From Bog-756 sp963730685 (GTDB lineage Bacteria > Actinomycetota > Acidimicrobiia > Acidimicrobiales > RAAP-2): 64,000 nt of DNA. The notes under the pieces were generated by a model. That model saw only the letters and a list, made by a program, of their open reading frames with translations, did not search any database and was not told the origin of the DNA. A program made the position numbers and the translations under genes. Below, one piece after another: positions 34,827 through 45,308 of the stretch (positions within the stretch are counted from its first letter, which is position 1; the number at the start of each line of letters is the position of its first letter). Location of the stretch: positions 496,001-560,000 of the forward strand of contig CAVSSP010000001.1 of the NCBI GenBank assembly GCA_963730685.1. Reading direction: 5' to 3'.

Positions 34827-35925
34827 CGCAGCGGCCCCGCTCCGGGTGGTCCAGTGGGCCACCGGTAACATCGGCACCCGCTCCCTCCAGGGCGTGATCG
34901 GCCACCCCGACCTGGCACTGGCCGGCCTGTACGTGTTCTCGTCGGACAAGGCCGGCCGGGATGCCGGCGAACTGTGCGGGCTCCCCCCGACCGGGGTCGT
35001 CGCCACCCGGGACATCGACGAGATCGTCGACCTCGCCGCCGACTGCGTGCTGTACATGCCGCGGGAGTGCGATGTCGACGCCGTGTGCCGGCTGCTCGAG
35101 GCGGGGGCGAACATCGTGACCACCCGCGGCGAGTTCCACCATCCCGCCAGCATGGATGCCGGCGTCCGCACACGGGTGGAGGCGGCCTGCGCGCAGGGGG
35201 GGACCTCGATCCACAGCACCGGCAGCAGCCCGGGGTTCATCTCGGAGGCCGTCCCCTTGGTGCTGACCTCGATCCAGCGACGGTTGGATCACCTGGACAT
35301 CGAGGAGTTCGCCGACCTGTCGAAGCGTGACTCGCCCGAACTCCTGTTCGGCCTGATGGGATTCGGGGCCGATCCGGGCGCCTTCGACGAGGGCCGGTGG
35401 TCCCACGGGGCCCAGAGCTTCGGTCCGTCACTCCGGGTGCTGGCCGAGGCGCTCTCCCTCCCCCTCGATGCCGTGGTGGCGACCGGCGAGATCGCCGTGG
35501 CCGGACGGACGACGGAGATCGCCGCCGGCACGCTCCGGGCCGGTACCGTGGCCGCCCAGCGGATGCGGGTCTCGGGCATGCGGGACGGCCGTGAGCTCCT
35601 CAGCTTCGCGGCGACCTGGTTCTGCACGGACGAGCTCGAGCCGGCCTGGGACCTGCGGGCCACGGGATGGCGGATCTCCGTGGCCGGTGATGCTCCGCTG
35701 GACGTCGAGATCCGGCTGGACGTCCCGCTCGAGGAGATGGGCCACTGGACGCCCGGCTACACGGCCAACCGTGCCGTCAACGCCGTGCCCGTGGTCTGCG
35801 CCGCCGCTCCGGGCATCCGGACGACCGTCGATCTACCCCAGGTCGTGGGAGTGCTGAGCGACGGAGCCATCGCCGGTGCAGGCGGGCCGGCCGGCCCGGC
35901 CGGGCCGGCACGGGGAGCACCATGA
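34816..35925 (+). CDS. Dihydrodipicolinate reductase-like NAD(P)-binding protein
   Basis: A 369-residue protein with an N-terminal Rossmann fold (RVVQWATGNIGTRSLQGV) like that of dihydrodipicolinate reductase and 2,4-diaminopentanoate dehydrogenase relatives. Many actinobacterial copies are annotated this way, but their reactions are unknown. GTG 34816 begins 11 bp inside the lyase gene, preceded by a run of G; the stop overlaps the next ATG (ATGA). It lies in the LLM-CoA-transferase-lyase operon, so an imine or keto reduction of a pathway intermediate is a reasonable guess. Confidence 0.82.
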   Translation: MPGDAAAPLRVVQWATGNIGTRSLQGVIGHPDLALAGLYVFSSDKAGRDAGELCGLPPTGVVATRDIDEIVDLAADCVLYMPRECDVDAVCRLLEAGANIVTTRGEFHHPASMDAGVRTRVEAACAQGGTSIHSTGSSPGFISEAVPLVLTSIQRRLDHLDIEEFADLSKRDSPELLFGLMGFGADPGAFDEGRWSHGAQSFGPSLRVLAEALSLPLDAVVATGEIAVAGRTTEIAAGTLRAGTVAAQRMRVSGMRDGRELLSFAATWFCTDELEPAWDLRATGWRISVAGDAPLDVEIRLDVPLEEMGHWTPGYTANRAVNAVPVVCAAAPGIRTTVDLPQVVGVLSDGAIAGAGGPAGPAGPARGAP

Positions 35926-37547
35926 GGCCGCTCCCCGAGCTGACACCGGCCACCGAGTGGTTTTGGACATCGGGGGCCGATGGCCACCTCCGCATCCAGG
36001 GGTGCACCGCGTGTCACACCCTCGTCCATCCACCGGTGCCCATCTGTCCGGTGTGCCGGAGCCGGGCGTGGGAACCGAGGGTGGTCTCCGGTCGGGGCAC
36101 GATCATCGGCTACACGGTGAACCAGCACCAGTGGCATCCGGCGTTCGAGCCGCCCTATGCCATCGCCGTGGTGGCACTGGCCGAGGACCCCGGGGTCCGC
36201 CTCACCACCATGATCGTCGACGTTGACCCGGCCGACGTCTCCATCGGGCAGGAGGTGACCGTCCGGTTCGAGCACCACGAGGATGTGTGGCTGCCGCTCT
36301 TCGGGCCGACCGGCGTCCAGACCACCGGTGACCCCGTCGCCGAACCGGTGCGCCCCCTGCCCCGTCGGCCCGTCAGCGATGCGCGGTTCGAACACCGCTC
36401 GGTGCTCTCCGGCGTGGGACGGTCGGTACTCGGCCGTCGGTTGCTGGTCGACCCCCTCTCGCTGACGGTCGACGCCTGTCTGGAGGCGGTGTCCGACGCC
36501 GGGTTGACGCTCGAGGACATCGACGGCCTCTCGACCTACCCCGGCGCGGCGGGGATGGGGATGAGCGAGGGTGGGACCACGGCGGTGGAAGAGGCCCTTC
36601 GGTTCCATCCCACCTGGGTCAACGGAGGCGGGGAGATGCCCGGGCCCGGGGGCGCCGTCATCGCCGCCATGCTGGCCGTCGCCTCCGGTCTGTGCCGCCA
36701 CGTCCTGTGCTTCCGGACCGTCTGGGAGTCGTCGTTCGCCGCCCTCCGGCTCGCCCCTCCAGGAGGGGGGCGGTCGTCGGGCGCGTCGGCATGGCGGGCG
36801 CCGTTCGGCGCCATCTCGGCGGCCAACTGGATCGCCATGAACGCCCAGCAGTACCTGCACCGCTACGGGGCGCCCCGGGAGATGCTCGGCCTCATCGCGC
36901 TGAACGGCCGGGCCAATGCGGCACGGAACCCGGCCGCCATCTACCGGGAGCCGATGAGCATGGACGACTACCTGTCGGCGCGTCCCATCACCACCCCCTT
37001 CGGCCTCTACGACTGCGACGTCCCCTGCGACGGTTCGATCGCCGTCGTGGTGTCGGACGCGTCGACCGCCGCCGACCGCCCCCGACCGGTGGTGCGGGTG
37101 GAGGCGGTGGGCACCCAGATCCTCGAGCGGGTGTCGTGGGACCAGGGGACGATCACCCATGAGCCCCAGGTCCTCGGCCAGGCCGCCCACCTCTGGTCGC
37201 GCACCTCCCTCCGACCGGCCGACGTCGACCTGGCCCTGCTCTACGACGGCTTCACCTTCAACGCCATCTCGTGGATCGAGGCCCTCGGGTTCTGCGACTT
37301 CGGGGAGGCCAACGACTGGCTGGACCAGGGGCGGAGGATCGCCCTCGACGGGGAGCTGCCGGTCAATCCCCACGGCGGCCAGCTCTCGGAAGGGCGGACC
37401 CACGGATTCGGGTTCCTCTACGAGGCCGTCCAGCAGCTCCGACACGACGCCGGTCAACGGCAGGTGGCCGGGGCCGCCACCGCCGTCGTCACCTCGGGGG
37501 GTGGCGTCCCATCGGGCGTCCTCCTCCTCCAACGGGACGGTTCTTGA
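35922..37547 (+). CDS. DUF35 (zinc ribbon/OB-fold) - thiolase-like fusion
   Basis: A 541-residue fusion. Residues 1-130 are a DUF35 unit with zinc cysteines C28, C31, C42 and C45 and an OB fold. Residues about 160-541 are a lipid-transfer/thiolase-like fold. The thiolase part lacks the nucleophilic Cys (VNGGGEMPGPGG at that place) and keeps NPHGGQLSEGRTHG near the end. In cholesterol degradation, DUF35 and an Ltp2-type thiolase are separate chains that together form a retro-aldolase; here both are in one protein. ATGA overlap with the DapB-like gene makes it the last gene of the operon. Confidence 0.88.
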   Translation: MRPLPELTPATEWFWTSGADGHLRIQGCTACHTLVHPPVPICPVCRSRAWEPRVVSGRGTIIGYTVNQHQWHPAFEPPYAIAVVALAEDPGVRLTTMIVDVDPADVSIGQEVTVRFEHHEDVWLPLFGPTGVQTTGDPVAEPVRPLPRRPVSDARFEHRSVLSGVGRSVLGRRLLVDPLSLTVDACLEAVSDAGLTLEDIDGLSTYPGAAGMGMSEGGTTAVEEALRFHPTWVNGGGEMPGPGGAVIAAMLAVASGLCRHVLCFRTVWESSFAALRLAPPGGGRSSGASAWRAPFGAISAANWIAMNAQQYLHRYGAPREMLGLIALNGRANAARNPAAIYREPMSMDDYLSARPITTPFGLYDCDVPCDGSIAVVVSDASTAADRPRPVVRVEAVGTQILERVSWDQGTITHEPQVLGQAAHLWSRTSLRPADVDLALLYDGFTFNAISWIEALGFCDFGEANDWLDQGRRIALDGELPVNPHGGQLSEGRTHGFGFLYEAVQQLRHDAGQRQVAGAATAVVTSGGGVPSGVLLLQRDGS

Positions 37548-37661
37548 ACGCGGTCACCGACGGATGGTCGCCCGGGCGACCGGGCCCGAGTTCCAGGCCC
37601 CCACCACCGCCCTGGGCAGGGACAAGGGTGGCTCTGCAATTCCGGAAGCCTCACATCCAGA

Positions 37662-37690
37662 TAGACAAAACAACGTTTTCAAAGTAGTTT
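37662..37690 (+). promoter_or_regulatory. Putative promoter of the second dehydrogenase pair
   Basis: TAGACA (37662-37667) and TAGTTT (37685-37690) are 17 bp apart in an AT-rich island, 72 bp before the ATG at 37762. A GTTTTCA lies within the spacer. The island breaks otherwise G+C-rich sequence. Confidence 0.5.
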
Positions 37691-37761
37691 CGAACTCCGG
37701 CGGGGCCGCCGGCGGGTGGCCGGGGTCTGGGGACACGGACGACGGGGGAGGTGCGCGAATC

Positions 37762-38901
37762 ATGTTGCTGGTGCCGAGCCCGGATCAGGAGCTCTTCAGG
37801 GAGACCACGGCGAAGCTCCTGGAGGAGACCGTCCCCGTGGCCGAGCTGCGGCGACTTCGCGGCGACCCGATGGGCTTCGACCGCCGCTACTGGCAGCGGG
37901 GCGCCGAACTCGGGTGGACGTCCCTCCTGGTCAGTGAGGAGCACGGGGGTGGGTCACTCGGGGACCACGGCCTCGTTGACCTCGGACTGGTGGCCTACGA
38001 GTTCGGCCGTCACGCGTCGCCGGGGCCCCTGGCCGTCACCAACGTGGTGGCCGCCACCCTCAGCGAGGTCGGCGGACCGGAGCACAAGGCGGTGATCGCC
38101 GACCTGGTGTCGGGGAGCTCGGTCTCGACGTGGTGCATCGGCGAGCCGGCGCCGGGCGACCGGCTGGGCCATGTCGCCCTCGAGGTGCGCGTGGAAGGTG
38201 ACGAAGTCGTGCTCCGCGGTGTCAAGCGACCCGTCGAGTCGGCCGGCGCCGCCGACCACCTGCTGGTCACCGGGCGCACCGGCGCCGGGTTGACCCAGGT
38301 GCTGATCCCGACGGACACGCCGGGTGTAGCGGTGGCCCCCATGGAGTCGGTCGACATGACCCGCCGGTTCGCGGTGGTCACGTTCGATGACGTCCGGATC
38401 CCCGCCTCGGCCGTCGTCGGCGACGTCGGGGCGGCCGACGAGCAGGTGGAACGACAGCTCCACCGGGCCCTCGCCATCGCCGGCGCGGAATCCGTCGGGA
38501 CCATGCAGGCGGCGTTCGACATGACCGTCGAGTGGGCGTTCGATCGGCACTCCTTCGGCCGGCCCCTGGCTTCCTACCAGGCACTGAAGCACCGGTTCGC
38601 CGACATGAAGACGTGGCTGGAGGCGGGTCACGCGGTGAGCGACGCGGCGACCGCCGCGGTGGCCGCCGAGGCGCCGGATGCCCAGGAGCTCCTCAGCGCG
38701 GCGGCGGCGTTCATCGGCACCTACGGCAGCGAGCTCCTGCAGGACTGCATCCAGATCCACGGCGGGATCGGGCTGACCTTCGAGCACGATCTCCATCTCT
38801 ACCTCCGGCGCCACACGCTGGACCGGGCCCTCTACGGCACGCCGGCCGAGCACCGCCAGCGGCTGGCCACCATCGCCGAGCGACCGGGGGCGTCGGCGTG
38901 A
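37762..38901 (+). CDS. Acyl-CoA dehydrogenase, small (beta-type) subunit
   Basis: A 379-residue acyl-CoA dehydrogenase family protein. Opening VPSPDQELFRETTAKLLEE and the C-terminal IHGGIGLTFEHDLHLYLRR place it in the GGxG..E.D class without the YGGTxE tail. Its TGA overlaps the GTG of the next gene, which encodes the complementary subunit. ATG 37762 is the first start after the AT-rich promoter island. It likely forms a heteromeric flavoenzyme with its neighbour. Confidence 0.9.
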   Translation: MLLVPSPDQELFRETTAKLLEETVPVAELRRLRGDPMGFDRRYWQRGAELGWTSLLVSEEHGGGSLGDHGLVDLGLVAYEFGRHASPGPLAVTNVVAATLSEVGGPEHKAVIADLVSGSSVSTWCIGEPAPGDRLGHVALEVRVEGDEVVLRGVKRPVESAGAADHLLVTGRTGAGLTQVLIPTDTPGVAVAPMESVDMTRRFAVVTFDDVRIPASAVVGDVGAADEQVERQLHRALAIAGAESVGTMQAAFDMTVEWAFDRHSFGRPLASYQALKHRFADMKTWLEAGHAVSDAATAAVAAEAPDAQELLSAAAAFIGTYGSELLQDCIQIHGGIGLTFEHDLHLYLRRHTLDRALYGTPAEHRQRLATIAERPGASA

Positions 38902-40208
38902 CCGCCCGGGACGGGACCGCCCAGGACACCGGGGACCAGGACGCGGCCGGCCAGGCCGCCGGCGACCTCGGTGCCTTCCGGGGACGGGCCCGCGCTTTCA
39001 TCCGGGAGAATCTGCGTCCGTCGCTGGCGACCGAGTCGATCGGTCCCCTGCGGAACGAGCGGACCGATGACGAGGAGCTCGCCGCCGTGGCCCGGGAGCG
39101 GGCGGTGCAGCGGATGCTGTTCGATGCCGGACTGGCCGGCATCTGCTTCCCCCGGGAGTACGGCGGCCAGGGGCTCACGCCGGCCCACCAGCGGGTGCTC
39201 AACGAGGAGCTGGCCGGACGCGAGTACCCGGCCCGGCTCCAGGCCCCCACCCTCTCACCCTGCGCTGCCGTTCTGCTGGACTTCGGGACCGAGGAGCAGA
39301 AGCGCCGGCACATCCCGGCCATCCTGAGGGGCGAGGAGATCTGGATGCAGTTCCTGTCCGAGCCCAGCGGCGGCTCGGACGTGGCCGCCGCCCTCACCAG
39401 CGCGGTGCGGGACGGCGACGAATGGGTGCTCAACGGGTCGAAGATCTGGACGACCGGAGCCTGGTGGTCCGATTGGGGCCTGTGCCTGGCCCGGACCAAC
39501 TGGGACGTCCCCAAGCACCGCGGCCTGACCGTGTTCATCCTCCCCATCCGGCAATCCGGCCTCGATGTCCACCGCATCGAGATGTTGAACGGCTCGAAGG
39601 AGTTCTGCCAGGAGTTCCTGACCGACGTCCGGGTACCCGACTCCGATCGGATCGGCGACGTCGACGACGGGTGGACGGTCGGCACCCGGTGGATGTTCCA
39701 CGAGCGCATGCTCACCAACTCCCCGCTGGTGACCGTACCGGTCGGGGCAACGCCGGGAGGATCGGGCACCCCGATGGAGGGGCTGGCGCGGGAAGCCGGT
39801 CGCCTCTCCGATCCCTACGTGCGCGACCTGGTCGGCGAGGCACGCATGCTGGAGATCGTCGATCGTGAGCTCCGGCACCGGATCGGTCAAGGGATCGCCA
39901 TCGGGGCCATGGCCGACCAGTCGGCCGCCATCGGTCGGCTCTTCACCGGCGTCACGTCCGCCCGCATCCGGACCGTCGCCTTCGAGATCGCCGGTCCCAC
40001 CGCGGCGGCGTGGACCGCGGACGACGGCGAGCTGGCCTTCAGCGGCTCGGACTTCTTGATGCGACAGGTGTCGGCCATCGGCGGGGGCACCACGGAGATG
40101 GCCCGCAACGTCATCAGCGAGCGCGTGCTCGGAATGCCGCGGGAGCGCGCCGTGGACCGGGACGTGGCGTTCCGCGACGTCCCTCGGAGCCGCCCGTCGA
40201 CGTCGTGA
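38898..40208 (+). CDS. Acyl-CoA dehydrogenase, large (alpha-type) subunit
   Basis: A 436-residue acyl-CoA dehydrogenase starting at GTG 38898 inside the stop of its partner (GTGA). It has a 20-residue Asp/Gly/Ala-rich lead, then RGRARAFIRENLRPSL, the FLSEPSGGSDVAAALTSA flavin region, and C-terminal IGGGTTEMARNVISERVLGMPR, a variant of the usual YGGTxEIQR. It is longer than the other alpha-type subunits of this window. It ends ahead of two large hairpins. Confidence 0.91.
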   Translation: MTARDGTAQDTGDQDAAGQAAGDLGAFRGRARAFIRENLRPSLATESIGPLRNERTDDEELAAVARERAVQRMLFDAGLAGICFPREYGGQGLTPAHQRVLNEELAGREYPARLQAPTLSPCAAVLLDFGTEEQKRRHIPAILRGEEIWMQFLSEPSGGSDVAAALTSAVRDGDEWVLNGSKIWTTGAWWSDWGLCLARTNWDVPKHRGLTVFILPIRQSGLDVHRIEMLNGSKEFCQEFLTDVRVPDSDRIGDVDDGWTVGTRWMFHERMLTNSPLVTVPVGATPGGSGTPMEGLAREAGRLSDPYVRDLVGEARMLEIVDRELRHRIGQGIAIGAMADQSAAIGRLFTGVTSARIRTVAFEIAGPTAAAWTADDGELAFSGSDFLMRQVSAIGGGTTEMARNVISERVLGMPRERAVDRDVAFRDVPRSRPSTS

Positions 40209-40279
40209 ACCGTGCCCGCTCCATGACCTGTCGCACACCTTCTCCTCGATGTTGAGCATGGATGATCAGCATCGAGGTG

Positions 40280-40307
40280 GTCGAGCCCCGACCCCCTGGG
40301 GCTCGAC
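40280..40307. terminator. Hairpin terminator 1 between convergent genes
   Basis: GTCGAGCCCC (40280-40289) and GGGGCTCGAC (40298-40307) form a perfect 10 bp stem with an 8 nt loop in the convergent gap after the acyl-CoA dehydrogenase. Confidence 0.65.
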
Positions 40308-40308
40308 T

Positions 40309-40357
40309 GCGTCGGCCGGGTCCGGACCACCCCCCCGGTCCGTGTCCCGGCCGACGC
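40309..40357. terminator. Hairpin terminator 2, long two-part stem
   Basis: GCGTCGGCCGGG (40309-40320) pairs perfectly with CCCGGCCGACGC (40346-40357), and an inner CGGACC (40323-40328) pairs with GGTCCG (40337-40342). The symmetric structure lies 27 bp from the stop of the convergent aldehyde dehydrogenase and can serve both strands. Confidence 0.7.
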
Positions 40358-40383
40358 GCCTCTTCCGAGCAGCGGCCGCCGGC

Positions 40384-41865
<1,482 letters not shown>

Positions 41866-42051
41866 GGCACTCACCTCTTCCTCTCCAGTGGTCGGGGACA
41901 CCGCCATCGTGGAGGTCCCACCTGTCGTCATACGGCGTCACCCGCGGTCACAGGGGTTGCCCCGAGGGCGTTCGCTCACCGTGCGGTCCTGGCCGCCGAT
42001 AATAGCGTTTCGATTGGAGCATTGCCCGAGACGGCTGTGCGGGTAGGCATG

Positions 42052-42080
42052 TTGTAAATTGAAGAGATGGTGGTTATCGT
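42052..42080 (+). promoter_or_regulatory. Putative promoter of the SDR at 42141
   Basis: TTGTAA (42052-42057) and TATCGT (42075-42080) are 17 bp apart, 60 bp before the SDR ATG. The island is AT-rich compared with its surroundings, and on the other strand TATTAT (41999-42004) could serve the divergent aldehyde dehydrogenase. Confidence 0.45.
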
Positions 42081-42140
42081 GCTGCGGGGCTGCCATCGGG
42101 CACGGGGCGCTCGTCCGATCGAGGAGAAGGGATCCACGTG

Positions 42141-42911
42141 ATGGAGGTGGAGGGACGTTCGGCCATCGTCACCGGTGGTGCCGGAGGGCTGGGGGCGGCC
42201 ACCGTCGGTCGGCTGGTGGCCGCCGGTGTCGGGGTGGTCGTGTTCGATCGCGACGCCGACCGGGCCGGTGCGCTGGCGGCGGAGTTGGGGGATGCGGCGG
42301 TGGCGGTGGGCGGCGATGTGGTCGACGACGACGCCGTGGCGGCGGCGATCGAGGCGGCGAGATCGCTCGGCCCCCTCTCGATCCTCGTCAACGTGGCCGG
42401 TGGCGGGGTCGGTGGCGGCCGCACCGTCGGGCGCGGTGGGGTACCCCATGACAAGGAATCGTTCATCCAGACCATGGCGATGAACGCCCTGGGCACGTTC
42501 AACACGACCCGGCTGGTGGCCGCCGCCATCGGTGAGGGTGAGCCCGACGTCGACGGGCAGCGGGGGGTCGTCGTCAACACCGCATCGATCGCCGGCATGG
42601 AGGGGAAGAGCGGGCAGGTGGCCTACGGCGCCGCCAAGGCGGCCATCTTGGGCATGACCCTTCCCATGGCCCGCGACCTGGCACCACTCGGGATCCGGGT
42701 GTGTGCCATCGCTCCCGGGGTGATGGGGACGCCACTCATGCTCGGGGCCCTCGAGCACCTCAAAGAGGACCCGGCACAGGGGATCGCATTCCCCAAGCGG
42801 ATGGGGTACCCCGACGAGTTCGCCCAGATGGTGGAGTCGGTGGTCCGGAACTCCTACGTCAACGGCGAGAACATCCGACTCGACGGCGGCCTGAGGTTCA
42901 CGGCCAAGTAG
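42141..42911 (+). CDS. Short-chain dehydrogenase/reductase
   Basis: A 256-residue SDR: TGGAGGLGAAT cofactor loop, Asp after strand two (VFDRDADR, NAD preference), NVAGG, NTASIAGM with the catalytic Ser, and YGAAKAAI with Tyr and Lys. It resembles 3-hydroxyacyl-CoA dehydrogenase-like SDRs (type 10 HSD relatives) of beta-oxidation. ATG 42141 directly follows GTG 42138; GAGAAGG lies 10-15 bp upstream. It is followed after 117 bp by a thiolase, so the two could do the last two steps of a beta-oxidation round. Confidence 0.9.
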   Translation: MEVEGRSAIVTGGAGGLGAATVGRLVAAGVGVVVFDRDADRAGALAAELGDAAVAVGGDVVDDDAVAAAIEAARSLGPLSILVNVAGGGVGGGRTVGRGGVPHDKESFIQTMAMNALGTFNTTRLVAAAIGEGEPDVDGQRGVVVNTASIAGMEGKSGQVAYGAAKAAILGMTLPMARDLAPLGIRVCAIAPGVMGTPLMLGALEHLKEDPAQGIAFPKRMGYPDEFAQMVESVVRNSYVNGENIRLDGGLRFTAK

Positions 42912-43028
42912 CCCGGATGTCGGCACCTCGGGCCGGGCCGGTACGGTGGACGACGCCGATCGGGTGGTCGGCGGTGCCAGAGAGGTGCAGCACGCCACCC
43001 ACGCCACTCAGCAGAGGAGAAGCCGAAC

Positions 43029-44228
43029 ATGCATGAAGCGGTCATCGTCTCGACGGCACGCAGCCCGATCGGGACCGCATTCAAGGGGTCACTGGTCGAC
43101 GTGGACGCCTTCGCCCTCGGCACCACGGTCATTGCCGAGTCCGTCCGGCGGTCCGGCATCGATCCGCTGCTGGTGGACGACGTCGTGTTCGGGGAGAGCC
43201 TCTACGGCGGGGGTGACATCGCCCGCTACGCCGCCATCGAGGCAGGACTGGTCCATGCCCCGGGTGTGGCCCACAACCGGCACTGCGCCTCGTCGCTGTC
43301 CGCCGTTCAGAGCGCGGCGGCGTCCATCGGCGCCGGCATGGACCGAGTCATCGTGGCCGGTGGCGCCTACTCCCAGTCCACCTCCCCCCGTTCGACCCGA
43401 CGGGCACCGGGCACCGACGAGTGGAGCGACTGGATGTCGCCCAGCCACCGGAACACCCCCGAGGCCCCGAACATGGACATGTCCATCACCGTCGGATGGA
43501 ACGCCGCCGTGTCGGCCGGGGTCACCCGCCAGCAGATGGACGCGTGGGCACTGCGTTCGCACCAGCGTGCGGTGGCGGCCATCGACGCCGGCAGCTTCGA
43601 AGACGAGATCGTCCCCATCGAGGTCACGCGCCGGGACGGGTCGACGTTCCGCTTCGCCGTGGACGAGCACCCGAGGCGGGACACCAACCTCGAGAAGCTC
43701 GCATCGCTGAAGCCACTGCACCCCGAGATCGAGGGCTTCAGCATCACGGCCGGCAATGCCGCCGGGGCCAACGACGGCGCCGCCGCCATGGTGATGGTCG
43801 ACGGGACCCTGGGCGACGAGTTGGGCCTCGAGCCACTGGCGGTGGTCCGGGCCTGGGCGTCCGCCGGCGTGCCGCCGGCAGACACCGGCCTGGCGCCCAC
43901 CATCGCCATCCCGAAGGCGCTCGCGCGGGCCGGCGTCCGGGTGGACGACGTGGCCCTGTGGGAGATCAACGAGGCGTTCGCCTCGATGTGCGTGGCCACC
44001 ACTGGGATCCTGGGGATCGACGACTCCATCGTGAACGTGCTCGGGAGCGGGTGCAGCCTCGGCCACCCGATCGCCATGACGGGTGCCCGCATGGTCATCT
44101 CACTCGTCCACGAACTGCGCCGCCGCGGCGGCGGCACCGGGGTGGCGGCGATGTGCGCCGGCGGGGGCATGTCCACCGCCCTGGTCCTGGACGTGATGCC
44201 CGCCCCGTCCCCTCCGTCGGCCGCCTGA
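43029..44228 (+). CDS. Thiolase (acetyl-CoA acyltransferase)
   Basis: A 399-residue degradative-type thiolase with the full catalytic set: nucleophile C86 (NRHCASSL), H346 (GHPIAMTGARM) and C376 (MCAGGGM), plus the NEAFA motif. It cleaves a 3-ketoacyl-CoA to acetyl- or propionyl-CoA and a shortened acyl-CoA. ATG 43029 has AGAGGAG about 12 bp upstream. It is the only complete classical thiolase in the window; the DUF35 fusion at 35922 lacks these residues. Confidence 0.93.
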   Translation: MHEAVIVSTARSPIGTAFKGSLVDVDAFALGTTVIAESVRRSGIDPLLVDDVVFGESLYGGGDIARYAAIEAGLVHAPGVAHNRHCASSLSAVQSAAASIGAGMDRVIVAGGAYSQSTSPRSTRRAPGTDEWSDWMSPSHRNTPEAPNMDMSITVGWNAAVSAGVTRQQMDAWALRSHQRAVAAIDAGSFEDEIVPIEVTRRDGSTFRFAVDEHPRRDTNLEKLASLKPLHPEIEGFSITAGNAAGANDGAAAMVMVDGTLGDELGLEPLAVVRAWASAGVPPADTGLAPTIAIPKALARAGVRVDDVALWEINEAFASMCVATTGILGIDDSIVNVLGSGCSLGHPIAMTGARMVISLVHELRRRGGGTGVAAMCAGGGMSTALVLDVMPAPSPPSAA

Positions 44229-44280
44229 GCACCCCGACCAGAGGCGGGCTGGCCCGCATCGACCCTTTCCTCATTTGAAC

Positions 44281-44313
44281 TAGACGTTCTCAAATAAAAG
44301 AAGTAGGTTCTCA
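44281..44313 (+). promoter_or_regulatory. Putative promoter with two GTTCTCA repeats
   Basis: TAGACG (44281-44286), 17 bp, TAGGTT (44304-44309) resembles a promoter. GTTCTCA occurs twice, at 44286-44292 and 44307-44313, 21 bp apart (two helical turns), so a protein could bind both copies on one face. The ATG lies 36 bp downstream. Confidence 0.5.
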
Positions 44314-44348
44314 TTCCGCGATCCACATCAGCGGGAGGAACCAGCGGG

Positions 44349-45302
44349 ATGCGCATCGGCTTGATGATCGGCCCGGAGCGTGGCCGTTACGGGACCAAGG
44401 TGCAGAGGCTCCAGGCCGACGCCCGCTGGGCCGAGGAGGCCGGACTGGCCACGGTCTGGATCCCGCAGATCCCCGACGAGTTCGACGCGCTGACGGCCGC
44501 CACCCTGGTCGGCGCGGCGACCAGCCGCATCGAGATCGGCACCGCCGTGGTCCCGGTCCAACCCCGCCATCCCATCGCACTGGCCCAGCAGATCCTCTCG
44601 GTGCAGACCGTGTGCGAAGGACGGCTGTCGGTCGGCCTCGGTGTCTCGCACCACTGGATCATCGACGAGATGCTGGGTCTGCCCTACGAGCGCCCGGTGG
44701 CCGCCATGCGCGCCACCCTCGACGTGCTCGACCAGGCTCTGGCCGGGCCCGGCCCGGTCGACGTGGAGAACGAGTTCTTCCGGGTGCACAATCCGCTGGA
44801 CATCACCGACGTGACGCCGACGCCCGTGCTCCTGGCCGCCCTGGGCCCGCGCATGCTGCAGCTGTGCGGTGAGCGGACCGACGGGACCATCTTGTGGATG
44901 GCCGACGAGCGGGCCATCGCCACCCATGTCGTCCCCACCCTGGTCGGCGCGGCCGAGGGAGCCGGCCGGCCGGCCCCACGCGTCGTGGCCGGGGTGCCGG
45001 TGTGCCTGTGCGGCGACGAAGAGATCGATGCCGCGGTGGACCGCACCAACCGGCTGCTGGCCGAGGCGGAGGTGTCGCCGAACTATCAAAAGCTCCTCGA
45101 GCACGGCGATGCCCGGAGCGTCGGCGACATCCTGCTGGCCGGAAGCGAGGCGACCATCAAGGAGCGCCTGCAGGCCTTTGCCGACGCCGGTGTCACCGAC
45201 ATCTCGGTCCGGGTGGTGCCCATCGGAAGCGGCCGCGACGAGCTCATCGCCTCGTCCAAGCGGACCCGTGCGCTGGTGAGCTCGCTGGCCACGTCGTTCT
45301 GA
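44349..45302 (+). CDS. LLM class oxidoreductase, probably F420-dependent
   Basis: A 317-residue luciferase-like protein: RIGLMIGPERG, WAEEAGLATVWIPQIP, IEIGTAVVPVQPRHPIALAQ and LSVGLGVSHHWIIDEM fit the F420-dependent branch (family memory, not a search). Unlike the LLM at 31295 it is short and lacks the NtaA-type insertions. ATG 44349 has GGAGG 10 bp upstream. It stands alone between a thiolase and a convergent operon, with its own promoter-like island. Confidence 0.87.
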   Translation: MRIGLMIGPERGRYGTKVQRLQADARWAEEAGLATVWIPQIPDEFDALTAATLVGAATSRIEIGTAVVPVQPRHPIALAQQILSVQTVCEGRLSVGLGVSHHWIIDEMLGLPYERPVAAMRATLDVLDQALAGPGPVDVENEFFRVHNPLDITDVTPTPVLLAALGPRMLQLCGERTDGTILWMADERAIATHVVPTLVGAAEGAGRPAPRVVAGVPVCLCGDEEIDAAVDRTNRLLAEAEVSPNYQKLLEHGDARSVGDILLAGSEATIKERLQAFADAGVTDISVRVVPIGSGRDELIASSKRTRALVSSLATSF

Positions 45303-45308
45303 CCACCG

